Positions 36,619 to 46,077 of a stretch of 64,000 nucleotides of DNA are shown one piece after another (within the stretch, counting starts at the first letter, position 1; the number at the start of each line of letters is the position of its first letter). The position numbers and the translations under genes were made by a program. The notes under the pieces are model-generated. The model did not search any database. It was not told the DNA's origin and saw only the letters and a program-made list of their open reading frames with translations. The stretch is from the NCBI RefSeq assembly GCF_021233355.1, contig NZ_CP089507.1, positions 496,001 through 560,000 of the forward strand, written 5' to 3'. Source of the DNA: Luteimonas fraxinea. Lineage in GTDB: Bacteria > Pseudomonadota > Gammaproteobacteria > Xanthomonadales > Xanthomonadaceae.

Positions 36619-37569
36619 TCAGCTCGCCGCCGGCAATGCCTCGATCAGCTTGGCCATGCGTTCGCGCTGCGCGGTATCCGGCAGGCGACCGCGGCCTGCA
36701 CCGAGATTGTCGATCAGGTTCGAGGCGCGACTCGTCGCCGGCGTCGCGCATGTCACGGCCGGATGCGACAGCACGAACTTCAGGAAGAACTGGCCCCAGG
36801 TGGCCGCATCGAATTCCGCTGCCCAGTCCGGCACCGGCGTTTCGCCGACGCGACGCCACAGCCGCGTCCGCCCGAACGGCGCGTAGACCAGCACACCGAT
36901 GCCGCGCTCGGCCGCCAACGGAAGAATCGTCTCTTCGACGTCGCGGTTGTCGATCGCGTAATCCACGCCGATGAAATCCAGCGGCTCGTTGCGCATCGTC
37001 TCGATCAGCTTCGGATACGCCGGCTTGCTGGTCGACGTGACGCCGATGTAGCGCACGCGCTTGGCCTCTTTCAGTTCCTTGAGGATGCCGAGCTGGGTCG
37101 GCACGTCGCCGAGGTTGTGCACCTGGATCAGATCGATCGTGTCGCGGCCGAGGCGCGAGAACGAGGCTTCGATCTGCGCGCGCGCCGCAGCCGGGTCGGC
37201 CTTTGCATCCGCTTCGCGGCCGGCGACATTGACCTTGGTCGCCCAGAACACGCGATCGGCGATGCCGAGGTCCTGCACCGCCTTGCCCGCGACCTCTTCC
37301 GAGGCGCCGTAGCTGGGCGCGGTATCGAACACCGCGCCGCCTTGGTCGACCAGCGCGCGCAGCACCTCGTTGAGCGCGGATGCGTCGTCGCGCGCGGTCG
37401 ACGAGAACGTCGCCGAGCTGCCGAGACCGACGACGGGAATACGTTGGCCGCTCGACGGAATCGGGCGCGTCAGCAACGGCGCGGGCGTGGCGGCGAACAG
37501 CGTGCCGGGCAATGCCAGCGACAGGCCGGCACCGAGTGAGAGTTTCAGGGCATCGCGACGGGTGACCAT
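36619..37569 (-). CDS. Tat-exported aldo/keto reductase
   Basis: The 316-residue protein starts MVTRRDALKLSLGAGLSLAL, a twin-arginine signal, after GGAGGACGCC. The AKR barrel shows VVGLGSSATF, the catalytic-region residues DTAPSYG (Asp, Tyr), ATKVN (Lys) and DLIQVHNL (His), and a C-terminal cofactor region. NADPH-dependent reductases are normally cytoplasmic, so export of a folded, cofactor-loaded enzyme via Tat is plausible. Xanthomonads have several such exported reductases of unknown substrate. It is convergent with the small acidic gene and about 150 bases from the DUF4349 gene upstream. Confidence 0.87.
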   Translation of the reverse strand: MVTRRDALKLSLGAGLSLALPGTLFAATPAPLLTRPIPSSGQRIPVVGLGSSATFSSTARDDASALNEVLRALVDQGGAVFDTAPSYGASEEVAGKAVQDLGIADRVFWATKVNVAGREADAKADPAAARAQIEASFSRLGRDTIDLIQVHNLGDVPTQLGILKELKEAKRVRYIGVTSTSKPAYPKLIETMRNEPLDFIGVDYAIDNRDVEETILPLAAERGIGVLVYAPFGRTRLWRRVGETPVPDWAAEFDAATWGQFFLKFVLSHPAVTCATPATSRASNLIDNLGAGRGRLPDTAQRERMAKLIEALPAAS

Positions 37570-37723
37570 GGCGTCCTCCTTGCATGGATGGCGCAGGCCG
37601 GGCCTGCGTCGTGAACCGGCGCGGTGTGGGAACTGCGTTGCGCGTCCGGCGTGCCGGCATGACAGGCGGCGTCCCGAGTCTGCAATACCCCACCGCGTCG
37701 GGCAACCGACGCGCTTGATGCGA

Positions 37724-38521
37724 TCAGCCGCGGCGACGTCGCCGCCACAGCGCGCGCAGCGCGAGGAACAACGCGAAACCGGCGATGCCCAAGGGCAACA
37801 GGAATGCGGTCGCGCGGATCGTCCAGGCGGTGCCGACCGCCAGCGTGCCGCCGAACTCGCGGAACGCCATCGCGATCTCGCTGCGGCCCTGCTCGCCGTC
37901 GCGCGCGCGCCGCTGCACGGTCAGCAGTTGCGTGTCGATGCGCCGGCGGTGCTGGGCGCCGTCGAGACGCGCGGCCTCGATCTGCGCTTCGGTCGCGGCG
38001 ATGCGCTCCGACAACGCGATCATGTCGGCCACCGACAGATCACGTCGCGCTTCGAACGCCTGCAGCCGCGCCAGTTCCTTCGTCAGCCGGTCCTGCTCGG
38101 TGGTGTTGTCGCGTACGACGACGGCGAGATCCTCGGCGCGCGTACTGCGCTCGCCGGCCTCGCCACCCTCGCCTGCCAGCGCGATCATCGGTTCGATGCC
38201 CGCGGGCGCCATGCGCAGCACCGCGCGTGCGGACGGGCGATCGCCGGCCGACTGCTGCGCTTCGATCAGCGTGCACGCACCGAAGCGCGCATCGCGGCAC
38301 GCGGCCTGGATCGCCTGCAGCCGCGGCACGATCATCGCCCCGTCCAGCTGCACGCCGACGCTGTGCTCGTAGGCCAGCAAGGCCTCGGCGTCGTCTGCCT
38401 GCGCGGCGGCGCCCTCGGTATAGGCCATGCCGTCCGCATGTGCGTTCGGATTCGAGCAAGCGGTGGTCAGCGCGCCCATGAGCGCGAGCACGCCGACCCA
38501 ACGCAGGTGCGCGCGCCTCAC
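37724..38521 (-). CDS. DUF4349-type lipoprotein
   Basis: The 265-residue protein starts with GTG, overlapping the stop of the GFA gene by four bases. A signal with lipobox (LTTACS, Cys about residue 22) is followed by a periplasmic domain, a coiled-coil (about 150-215, EQDRLTKELARLQAFEARRD... and ATEAQIEAARL) and a C-terminal transmembrane helix (TAFLLPLGIAGFALFLALRAL) ending in six basic residues. This arrangement fits DUF4349, a domain found in envelope proteins with unknown function. Confidence 0.75.
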   Translation of the reverse strand: MRRAHLRWVGVLALMGALTTACSNPNAHADGMAYTEGAAAQADDAEALLAYEHSVGVQLDGAMIVPRLQAIQAACRDARFGACTLIEAQQSAGDRPSARAVLRMAPAGIEPMIALAGEGGEAGERSTRAEDLAVVVRDNTTEQDRLTKELARLQAFEARRDLSVADMIALSERIAATEAQIEAARLDGAQHRRRIDTQLLTVQRRARDGEQGRSEIAMAFREFGGTLAVGTAWTIRATAFLLPLGIAGFALFLALRALWRRRRRG

Positions 38522-38862
38522 AGACGCGCCCCATCGATCTGCACGATCTCCAGCGCTGCGAGATCGATCCCGCCGACGCAGCGCACATTGATGCAGGCCA
38601 TCTTCACGCCGTCCGGACCGACGCCGCGGCTGTAGGGCGCGATGCCGCAGGTGTCGCAGAAGTGGTGGTCGATGTTGTGCGTGTTGAAGCGATAGGTCTG
38701 CGGCGTGCCGCTGCCGGTTTCGCGCAGCGCGTCAGCGGCCACGAATGCCAGCAGGCCGCCGCGCCGGCGGCACATCGAGCAGTTGCAGTCGTAGACCTCG
38801 GCGATCTCGCCGTCCAGCTCGAACGCCAGGCTGCCGCAGTGGCAGCGCCCCGTATGCGCCAT
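38518..38862 (-). CDS. GFA-family zinc protein (glutathione-dependent formaldehyde-activating-like)
   Basis: The 114-residue protein carries the GFA zinc sites: CHCGSL (residues 8-10 and neighbours), CNCSMCRRRGG, and FCDTCGIAPYSRG. The Cys spacing C-H-C ... C-x-C-x-x-C ... C-x-x-C is complete. Family members were linked to adding formaldehyde to glutathione, but most are uncharacterised and may act on other thiols. It is the first gene of a pair with the DUF4349 lipoprotein (GTGA overlap). Confidence 0.9.
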   Translation of the reverse strand: MAHTGRCHCGSLAFELDGEIAEVYDCNCSMCRRRGGLLAFVAADALRETGSGTPQTYRFNTHNIDHHFCDTCGIAPYSRGVGPDGVKMACINVRCVGGIDLAALEIVQIDGARL

Positions 38863-38889
38863 CGTCGTCTCTCCGGTTGTGCGGCGGGA

Positions 38890-40704
38890 TTATGCGCCTG
38901 ACGAGGGCGCCGGCACCCGGTTGCGGCCCGCGCGTGCACGGCCGAGCGCCCACAGTGCAGCGGTGACGCACAGCCAGGCCAGCAGCCACGGCCAGGCGCG
39001 GCCCGGGCGTGTCGCCGTCATCGTGTCCGGGGTTGCGTCCGATGCCCGCGCGAGCGCCCGGGTCGCGCTCTGCAACGCGGCGACGTGGAGACTCACGGCG
39101 GCACCGTCTGCGCGCACTAGGAACGGCCAGTCTCCGGCACCGGATTCGACTCGATGCCAGCCCGCCACCGTCGGCCAGATGCCGGCGCAGTCGTTCGTGG
39201 CGGGATCGGGGACCGGCGTCGAGGTCGTGCCGTCGGGCGCATGGACGCGTGCATCGGCGTCCAGCCCGCAGACCGTCGAACGCGTGCCGACACGGAATTC
39301 GCCGTCGAAACGTGGCGGCTGCACATCACCGACGCGCGCGAGCGTGCCTGCCCAACCGCTCCACAGTCCTGCATGCAGATCCGCGCGGCCGGCCAGCGGC
39401 AGTTGCCAGCTGTCGGCCAGCGTGACCACACCGAGCCGTCCGTGTCCGACCTCCTGCCAGCGCATCATCCCGGACGGCCCATCGCCGGGCGCCGCTGCGC
39501 CGCCCGACAGCGGCAGGTAGGCGAGCGTCGGCGCCGCTTCGCCGGCCAGCAGCGGATCGAAGGGCGCGTCGTCGCTGCCCGGCCCCATCCACGCGCGCAG
39601 ACGTGCGACATCGTCGGGGCCGACGTCCGGCTGCCAGTCGACGGCGCGTCCGGTCTCGATCGTCAGGCCAGCGCTGCGCAACCAGCCCCGCAGCGCCGCA
39701 GATGGCGCCTGCGGCGTATGGATCAGCAGGCCCAGGCCCCCACGCACGGCGGTCAGCAACGATGCACGCGCGCCGGCGCCGAGGCCGTCCCAGGCGCGTG
39801 CGTCGAGCAACACCAGATCCTGCTGCGCGAGCGATGCGGCATCGAGAGCCGGCGCATCGCCGACGCCCGCGCCGCCGCCGAAGGTCGTGCGCCAGCGCAA
39901 GCGCAGACCCGCATCCTCCGCCCAGCGACGCAGCGCGCGCACGTCCGGATTCGGAGCGCCCGCGATCAGCAGCACGCGCAGCGGCGCTGCCGCGTCGACG
40001 ATCACCGGCACCTGCACGCGCTCGATCTCGCGCGCGTCCGCGTCGTGCACGACGACATCGAACAGCGTCGCGCCTGCCTCACGCGCGGTCGCGTCCAGCC
40101 GGAAACGTCCGGCGTCGTCGGCCTCCACGTTCGACACGAGGCGGCCTGCGGGATCCATCAGCGAGACGCGTGCCGCCTCGATCCCGGCCACGCGGCCGCG
40201 CACGTCGAAACGCGCACCGGCGCCGATGTGGTCTGGCGCAACGAGTTCGACGACTCCTGCAGGCAATTCGGCCGGCACGAACGCCAACGCGCGACCGTCG
40301 ACCGCATCGCGATCACGTGCGTCCAGCCCATGACCGACGACGACCAGCGCGCGCGCATCGGCATGCCGACGCAGCGCGGTCGCCAGATCCGGCATGCGTT
40401 CGGCACCCGGCGGCATGTCACCGGCTTCCGGCAGGGCGACGACGGTCTCGGCGGCCGGCACCGCGAGACCTTCAGCGCCGGCGGTCAGCACGGCGAGCGT
40501 GCCGCGCTCGACCGCGACGGGCGGCGGCAACAACCCGCGGAACAGCAGGACTGTCGACGCCAGCGTCAACGCGACGAGCGCGCACGTGCGCCACGCGGCA
40601 GGACGTGCGTCGGGCGTCGCGCGCAGATGTCCCACCGCCAAGCGCAGCACCGCGAGCGCGGCACCGACGACGAGCACGACGAGCAGCCAGCGATCCGCGT
40701 TCAT
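38890..40704 (-). CDS. Large membrane protein with glutamine-amidotransferase-like domain, last gene of a Bat-type operon
   Basis: The 604-residue product has two N-terminal transmembrane helices (about 6-24 and 42-60), a long periplasmic region and a C-terminal helix (AWPWLLAWLCVTAALWALG). The middle region reads PLRVLLIAGAPNPDVRALRRW and LVLLDARAWDGLGAGARASLLTAVRGGLGLL, the Rossmann-like pattern of class I glutamine-amidotransferase-like domains found in BatA-associated proteins. No catalytic Cys-His-Glu triad is seen, so it is probably a binding fold. It overlaps the preceding DUF4175 gene by four bases (ATGA). Confidence 0.78.
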   Translation of the reverse strand: MNADRWLLVVLVVGAALAVLRLAVGHLRATPDARPAAWRTCALVALTLASTVLLFRGLLPPPVAVERGTLAVLTAGAEGLAVPAAETVVALPEAGDMPPGAERMPDLATALRRHADARALVVVGHGLDARDRDAVDGRALAFVPAELPAGVVELVAPDHIGAGARFDVRGRVAGIEAARVSLMDPAGRLVSNVEADDAGRFRLDATAREAGATLFDVVVHDADAREIERVQVPVIVDAAAPLRVLLIAGAPNPDVRALRRWAEDAGLRLRWRTTFGGGAGVGDAPALDAASLAQQDLVLLDARAWDGLGAGARASLLTAVRGGLGLLIHTPQAPSAALRGWLRSAGLTIETGRAVDWQPDVGPDDVARLRAWMGPGSDDAPFDPLLAGEAAPTLAYLPLSGGAAAPGDGPSGMMRWQEVGHGRLGVVTLADSWQLPLAGRADLHAGLWSGWAGTLARVGDVQPPRFDGEFRVGTRSTVCGLDADARVHAPDGTTSTPVPDPATNDCAGIWPTVAGWHRVESGAGDWPFLVRADGAAVSLHVAALQSATRALARASDATPDTMTATRPGRAWPWLLAWLCVTAALWALGRARAGRNRVPAPSSGA

Positions 40705-42944
40705 GGTGCGTCCGCCTGCAGCGCTTCGAGATAACGCGCGCCCATCGCATCGTGCGCTGCACGCCGCGCGGGCGCCGGCAGCGGTCGCTGCAGCACGCGC
40801 CACAGCTGTCCACGCGCCGCCTGCCGGCAGTCGGCGCAGGCCGCGTCGCGGCGCAGTGCATCGACGGCGGCCAGCAACGCGAGCGGATCGTCGACCTGGC
40901 GCGGATGCGCCTGCGCCCAGCTGATCAACCCATCGAGATCCGGCGCATCGTTCCAGGCGAGCGCGCGCCAGGCGTTTGCGGGTGCCGCGTCGGTGTCCAC
41001 GTCGGGTGCGGGCACGGCACGCGGCGCGATGCCGTCGCGATCGCCCTCGAGGCGTCGCGTGGGATCGACGGGTGGCAACGAAGCACCGACGCGCGCCAGG
41101 TAGATGCGATCGGCTTCCTGCACCTGTTTGATCAGTTCGAGCGCGCGGTTGGCGTGCGGCAGCGCCTCGCGAGGCGCGGCCTGGCGCAGGTGCAGTTCCG
41201 ACTGCCACATCGCCTGCAGCGCGCCACGCAGGATCTCGCGCGTTTTCGGGTCCAGCAGCGTCGCCGCTTCCGGCAGGTCGTGGGTGTGGCCGAACGTCGC
41301 CAGCACGTCGTCGGCGCGGCCGAAGGTCATCGCGTCCTGCGGTGCATGATCGTGGTCGTGGTTGTGGTCGTCGTGCGTGGCCGCGCCCTGTGCGGCGGGC
41401 GCATCGTCGTGCGCGTGATCGTCATCGTCGTGGGCGTCCACCGGCGGCGTATCGGTCTGGCCGAAGTCGTCGATCGGCAGCGGTTTGCGCGGTCGTGGAG
41501 GCGGCGCTTCGGCATCGTCGGTCGGCGGCGGACGTGGCCCCCCTTCCGATTCCTCGCCGAGGAACTGACCGTAGCGCAGCCGCAGGATCCGCTGGTCCAC
41601 GCCGAGGGCATCGGAGCGTCCCTCGAAGGCGCTGCGCTCGATGCGCGGCTGCTCGGCGATCAGGGCTTCGGCATCGATGATGATCTGGCGCTGGCTGCGG
41701 AAGTACGCGGGCAGCACGTCGCGCGCGAGTCCTTCGAGCCCATCCGCATCGACCGGTGCCGGCGGCGGCCAGCGCAGGATCAGGCTGGCGCTGCGGGCAC
41801 GTTGCGGTTCCGGCGCGCGGTTGTCGCGCACTTCGAGCTGGGCGACGAGATCCCCGCCCTCTTCCAGCCCGAGTGCGACCGGATCGAGCGTCGTTGCGAA
41901 GGTCAACGCGCGCGCATCGCCGCGTCCGCGTAGCGGCATCGTGCGGTCCTCGAACGTGATCGCTTCGCCACTGCCGCGCGTGACCGTGATCCGCAGCTGC
42001 GCGTCCGGCGCGACGCCGTGATCGTCACTGGCTTCGAAGACCAACGGCCAAGCGCGCTGTCCGCGGGTATAGGTCGACAGTGTCTCCTCCGGCGTGCGCA
42101 CGCGCACCTCGGGCGGCCGGTCCGGCACCGCGTCCAGTCGCCAGGGCTGCGCGCGCGCCAGGATGTGGTCGGTATTGCCATCGACGGCGATGCGGTATAG
42201 CCAGGACTGGTCGAGCCGCAACGTGGCGACCCAGTCCTCGCCCTCGCGCACGAACGCGATCTCGCTGTCGTCATGCAACCGCAGCGCGACACGCTGCGGC
42301 TGCGGGGCGAAGCGCAGCGTCCATCGCAAGGTCGCGCTGACTGGTGCCTGCGCGTCTAGTTCGGTTTGCGTGCGCATCGCCTGACCGGTGTAGGCCGGCG
42401 CGTCGATCCGCAATGCTTGCGACTGCAGGACCGGCGTGCCATTCACCGCAGCGGATCGCGACGCAAGTCGTGTCTGCGCATCCGCATTCGGCGCGATGGG
42501 CGGCCACCACACAGCCGCTGCGATCAGGATCGCGCCGGACACCCATGCCGCCGCGATCGTTTGCGTCGGGAGCGGTACGGGTACAGACGTCCAAGGCGCG
42601 CTCGTGAGTCTTGCCTGCAGACGCGACTGCTGCAGGCGCTGCAGCGCGCCTAGTGTCTCGGCACGCGCGAACACCAGTGCGGCGCTGTCGTCCATGTCCG
42701 CGCGGTCCGCGTCCAGGCGGCGCGTCAGCCATGCGCGATCGAAGCGCACCATGCGACGCGACGCCAGCCACGCGACGACCGCCAGCCCCGCGAGCGCGAC
42801 GCCTGTGGCGAACGGCATGCCCGCGAGCCGCCACGTCAGCGCTGCACCGCCCGCGATCAGCGGCAGTGCGCACAGCAGCACGCTCGCGACCGCGCGTCGG
42901 CGCGCGGCACCCAAGGTGCGGGTCAGCTGTGCAACGACGCTCAT
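40701..42944 (-). CDS. DUF4175-type membrane protein with His/Asp-rich insert
   Basis: The 747-residue protein has three N-terminal transmembrane segments (about 20-37, 44-62 and 135-151). A large periplasmic region (with DAPAYTGQAMRTQTEL and VPDRPPEVRVRTPEETLS) follows, as in DUF4175 proteins encoded with MoxR/BatA. A striking segment at about residues 500-545 is packed with His and Asp, for example DDDDHAHDD and DDHNHDHDHAP, resembling zinc or nickel reservoirs. The C-terminal part has CADC, a possible metal or disulfide pair. It overlaps neighbours on both sides by four bases. Function is unknown; an envelope-stress role is inferred from context. Confidence 0.82.
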   Translation of the reverse strand: MSVVAQLTRTLGAARRRAVASVLLCALPLIAGGAALTWRLAGMPFATGVALAGLAVVAWLASRRMVRFDRAWLTRRLDADRADMDDSAALVFARAETLGALQRLQQSRLQARLTSAPWTSVPVPLPTQTIAAAWVSGAILIAAAVWWPPIAPNADAQTRLASRSAAVNGTPVLQSQALRIDAPAYTGQAMRTQTELDAQAPVSATLRWTLRFAPQPQRVALRLHDDSEIAFVREGEDWVATLRLDQSWLYRIAVDGNTDHILARAQPWRLDAVPDRPPEVRVRTPEETLSTYTRGQRAWPLVFEASDDHGVAPDAQLRITVTRGSGEAITFEDRTMPLRGRGDARALTFATTLDPVALGLEEGGDLVAQLEVRDNRAPEPQRARSASLILRWPPPAPVDADGLEGLARDVLPAYFRSQRQIIIDAEALIAEQPRIERSAFEGRSDALGVDQRILRLRYGQFLGEESEGGPRPPPTDDAEAPPPRPRKPLPIDDFGQTDTPPVDAHDDDDHAHDDAPAAQGAATHDDHNHDHDHAPQDAMTFGRADDVLATFGHTHDLPEAATLLDPKTREILRGALQAMWQSELHLRQAAPREALPHANRALELIKQVQEADRIYLARVGASLPPVDPTRRLEGDRDGIAPRAVPAPDVDTDAAPANAWRALAWNDAPDLDGLISWAQAHPRQVDDPLALLAAVDALRRDAACADCRQAARGQLWRVLQRPLPAPARRAAHDAMGARYLEALQADAP

Positions 42945-44089
42945 GCCGTTCGGTTCCGACGCGGCGCCGCAGCCATCCAGCGCTCCAGCGCGAACGCCAG
43001 CGCGACGAGCAAGGCCCACCAGGGCCGCAGGTCGCGTGGCGTCGTCGGCCAGGCATCGGCGCCGGTCGATGGCGCCAGATCCGTGGCAGCGATGCGCTGC
43101 GGTGCGGGCAGCGGCTGCAGCAACTCCCGCAGGCGCGACGGGAATCCGGGATCGAGCAGAACGGGCATCGTCGCCGGATCGACCGCCTGCGCGAAACGTA
43201 CGCAGATCGCTTCGCCACAGGCGGCGCGTTCGACCACGGCCGCACCGTTCGCGTCCTGCTGGAGCGACTGCCAGTCGATCTCTTCGCGCGGTACGTCCGG
43301 CCCCAGCAGCAGAACGCGGCCAGACGCTTCGGTGCGAAACGCAGCGGGCGGGGCGGTGTCGCCCCACCAGACGGCAATCGCATCCGCCCGCGGCGCTTCG
43401 TCTGCGTTCGCGATGCGCAATGCATCGGCATCATCGGGGCGCCACGCGCGTGCAACAGCGCGCAGCACGCGCAACGCCGGATCGTCGGCGGCAATGCCGA
43501 AGGCATCGAGACGCGGGGGCAGGACTAACGGTGCGTCCGTGTCGGGTTCACTGCCGTCCACGATCTGCCAGTCGACCGGCCGCGACAGCACGATGCGTCC
43601 ACCGTCGGCCCCGTCGATCGTCTCGGGCACCAGCACCGTCAACGCGGTGTCGGGGGGCGCGGTCATGTCCAGCTCGCGCAACAGGCTGGCGACACTGGCG
43701 CCGTTGCGTGCGGGCGCGGATTCGCCGCCCACTTCGGGAAATCCGGGCGCGAGCCAGCGCGGCGCCGGTACGCCGTCTTCGGTACGCGGCAGCGCGGCGT
43801 CGGCAACGCCAGGCACGACGACGGTCCAGCGCGCCGGTGCGGTTTCACCGTGCAGCACCGGCCACGCGAGCCACAGCGCAAGCAGTGCCAAGACCAGCAG
43901 CCGCACCAGCAGCAGCGGCCAGTCGTCGAAGCGCAGACGACGTCGCGGCTTCGGCCGCTCGCGCAGCCAGCGCAACGCGGCGAACGGCGTGGGCCGCGTC
44001 GCATCACGACGTGCCAGATGCAGCAGCAGCGGCAACAGCAGTGCGATCAGCGCCGCGAGCGCGGCCGGCGCGAGCAGACCGACACTCAT
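42941..44089 (-). CDS. BatA-like membrane protein
   Basis: The 382-residue product begins with the BatA-type N-terminal double helix (LLAPAALAALIALLLPLLLHL and FDDWPLLLVRLLVLALLALWL) that flanks the conserved RRDATRPTPFAALRWL segment. A large soluble region with a possible von-Willebrand-like fold follows, and a final transmembrane helix (PWWALLVALAFALERWM). The MIDAS motif D-x-S-x-S is not recognisable, so metal-dependent ligand binding is doubtful. It is embedded between DUF58 and DUF4175 genes with ATGA overlaps at both ends. Confidence 0.85.
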   Translation of the reverse strand: MSVGLLAPAALAALIALLLPLLLHLARRDATRPTPFAALRWLRERPKPRRRLRFDDWPLLLVRLLVLALLALWLAWPVLHGETAPARWTVVVPGVADAALPRTEDGVPAPRWLAPGFPEVGGESAPARNGASVASLLRELDMTAPPDTALTVLVPETIDGADGGRIVLSRPVDWQIVDGSEPDTDAPLVLPPRLDAFGIAADDPALRVLRAVARAWRPDDADALRIANADEAPRADAIAVWWGDTAPPAAFRTEASGRVLLLGPDVPREEIDWQSLQQDANGAAVVERAACGEAICVRFAQAVDPATMPVLLDPGFPSRLRELLQPLPAPQRIAATDLAPSTGADAWPTTPRDLRPWWALLVALAFALERWMAAAPRRNRTA

Positions 44090-45015
44090 GGCGCTCGGTC
44101 ACCGAACAGTGCGCCAAGCACGGTTGCCGGCGGCGTATCGATCACGTGGGTCGCGAAGCGGATGCCGGCCGCCGCGAATCGCGCCGCCAACGCGCGTCGC
44201 GCAGTCTCGAAACGGGCGAGGTAATCCGCGCGCAGCGCGGGACCATCACCGAGCAACGATTCGCCGGCTTCCTGTTCCACGAAGCGGCGTCCGTCGCGGA
44301 ACGGGAAATCGCGTTCGTCGGCGGTCAGCACCTGCAGCGCGGTCACGTCGCGGCCGGCGTTGGCGAGCTGCACCAGCTGCTCGACTGCGGTGTCGTCGAA
44401 CCAGTCGCCGATCGCGACGACGAGATCGCCACGTGCAATGCGTCCCCACGCGGGCGCAAGCGCCTTCGCCTCCGGCCATTCGCCACCCGGACGCACCGCG
44501 GCCAGGGCATGCCGTAGCCGGTCGCGCTGACGCGGACCGGTGCCCGGGGTCACCAGCGCGACGCCTGCGCCACCGCACAGCACGAGGCCACAGGCGTCCC
44601 CTTGCCGCTGTGCGATCTCATAAACGCAAGTCGTCAGCAACCGCGCGACATCGAAGCGCGTGCGCGTCGGCGCGGCCTCGTCGGCCTGGGTCATCGATGC
44701 CGTGGTGTCGAGCAGCACCCAGGCACGCACGGGGCTGTCGCGCTCCGCCTCGCGGACGAAGAAACGATCGCTGCGCGCGTAGAGCTTCCAGTCGATCTGC
44801 CGCGGCTCGTCGCCGGATTCGTAGGCGCGGTACTGGGAGAATTCGAGCCCGCTGCCGCGATTGCGGCTTGCGTGGTGGCCGATGCCCTGTCGTCCCGGTG
44901 CGTGACGCGGCCGCAGGCGCAGGGTCGCGAGCAACGAACGCAGCGCAGGCGACAGCACGTCGCCCACGGCATCGGCCGCAGGCGTTCCGGATACGTCGGG
45001 TTCCGCAGTCGCCAT
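44086..45015 (-). CDS. DUF58 domain protein
   Basis: The 309-residue protein has the DUF58 signature EFSQYRAYESGDEPRQIDWKLYAR (about residues 57-80), followed by a von-Willebrand-A-like domain starting VLLDTTASM, where D-x-T-x-S partly keeps the metal site. DUF58 proteins work with MoxR ATPases, probably in assembly of envelope or metal-dependent complexes. It starts nine bases after the MoxR stop and overlaps the BatA-like gene by four bases (ATGA). No signal or membrane helix is seen, so it should be cytoplasmic. Confidence 0.93.
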   Translation of the reverse strand: MATAEPDVSGTPAADAVGDVLSPALRSLLATLRLRPRHAPGRQGIGHHASRNRGSGLEFSQYRAYESGDEPRQIDWKLYARSDRFFVREAERDSPVRAWVLLDTTASMTQADEAAPTRTRFDVARLLTTCVYEIAQRQGDACGLVLCGGAGVALVTPGTGPRQRDRLRHALAAVRPGGEWPEAKALAPAWGRIARGDLVVAIGDWFDDTAVEQLVQLANAGRDVTALQVLTADERDFPFRDGRRFVEQEAGESLLGDGPALRADYLARFETARRALAARFAAAGIRFATHVIDTPPATVLGALFGDRAP

Positions 45016-45023
45016 CGCGTGCG

Positions 45024-46025
45024 TCAGCGTGCCGGCGCGGGCAAGGCGCGCAGCAGGCCGGCAATCACCGCGTCGGCATCGATCTGCGCCGCCTCGGCGG
45101 CGAACGACAGCACCAGACGATGGCGCAGCACCGGCGCGAGCAAGGCTGCGACATCTTCGCGCGTTGCCGCGAGCCGGCCCTGCAACAACGCACGCGCCTT
45201 CGCCGCGAGCACCAGCGACTGGCCCGCCCGCGGACCCGCGCCCCAGCGCACGTACTCGCGCACGACATCCGGCGCACCCTCGCCCGGCCGCGTCGCACGC
45301 ACCAGCGCGGTGATCCACGCCAGCAGGTCTTCGCTCACATGCACTTGGCGCACCAGCGCCTGCAGCGCGAGCACCGCATCGGCGCCCATGACGCGCGGCA
45401 CCTCGGCCTCGGCCGTGCCGGTGGTGCGCGCGAGAATCGCCTGCTCTTCGTCTGCATCGGGATAGCCGAGCGCAACGTGCAACAGGAAGCGGTCGAGCTG
45501 CGCCTCGGGCAAGGGATAGGTACCGGCCTGTTCGATCGGATTCTGCGTGGCCAGCACGAAGAACGGCCGCGGCAACGCGCGGGTGACACCGGCATGGCTG
45601 ACGGTGTGCTCGGCCATCGCTTCCAGCAACGCGGCCTGGGTCTTGGGTGGCGTGCGGTTCAGTTCGTCGGCGAGCAGCAGCTGGGTGAACACCGGGCCTT
45701 CCTGGAACCGGAAGTGGCGCTTGCCGGTGCCGTGATCTTCCTCGAGCAGTTCGGTGCCGAGCAGATCGCTGGGCATCAGGTCGGGCGTGAACTGCACGCG
45801 CCGGAAGCCCAGATCGAGCGCCTGCCCCAGCGTGCGCACCAGCAGCGTCTTGCCGAGCCCGGGCACGCCTTCGAGCAGCACGTGGCCGCCTGCGAGCAGC
45901 GCGACCAGCAGTTGTTCGACGACATCGGCCTGGCCGACGACCGCGCGCCCAATCGCAGCGCGCAGGGCATCGAGCTCGGCGAGACGGGCCTGCAGGTCGG
46001 CTTCGGTAGGAGCGGTGTCGGTCAT
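45024..46025 (-). CDS. MoxR-family AAA+ ATPase
   Basis: The 333-residue AAA+ protein has Walker A GVPGLGKT (residues 53-60) and Walker B LLLADELNR (about 117-125). Sensor-like ATQNPIEQAGTYPLPEAQLDRF is the classic MoxR block, followed by a lid domain with VRWGAGPRAGQSL. MoxR ATPases act as chaperones for von-Willebrand-A proteins, here probably DUF58 and the BatA-like product. It is the second gene of the operon that begins with the DUF4159 gene at 46776. Confidence 0.95.
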   Translation of the reverse strand: MTDTAPTEADLQARLAELDALRAAIGRAVVGQADVVEQLLVALLAGGHVLLEGVPGLGKTLLVRTLGQALDLGFRRVQFTPDLMPSDLLGTELLEEDHGTGKRHFRFQEGPVFTQLLLADELNRTPPKTQAALLEAMAEHTVSHAGVTRALPRPFFVLATQNPIEQAGTYPLPEAQLDRFLLHVALGYPDADEEQAILARTTGTAEAEVPRVMGADAVLALQALVRQVHVSEDLLAWITALVRATRPGEGAPDVVREYVRWGAGPRAGQSLVLAAKARALLQGRLAATREDVAALLAPVLRHRLVLSFAAEAAQIDADAVIAGLLRALPAPAR

Positions 46026-46077
46026 GCGTGCCTCGAAAAGTGCAGGTGTGGACGCGTGCCCACACGAGAAATGCGTG

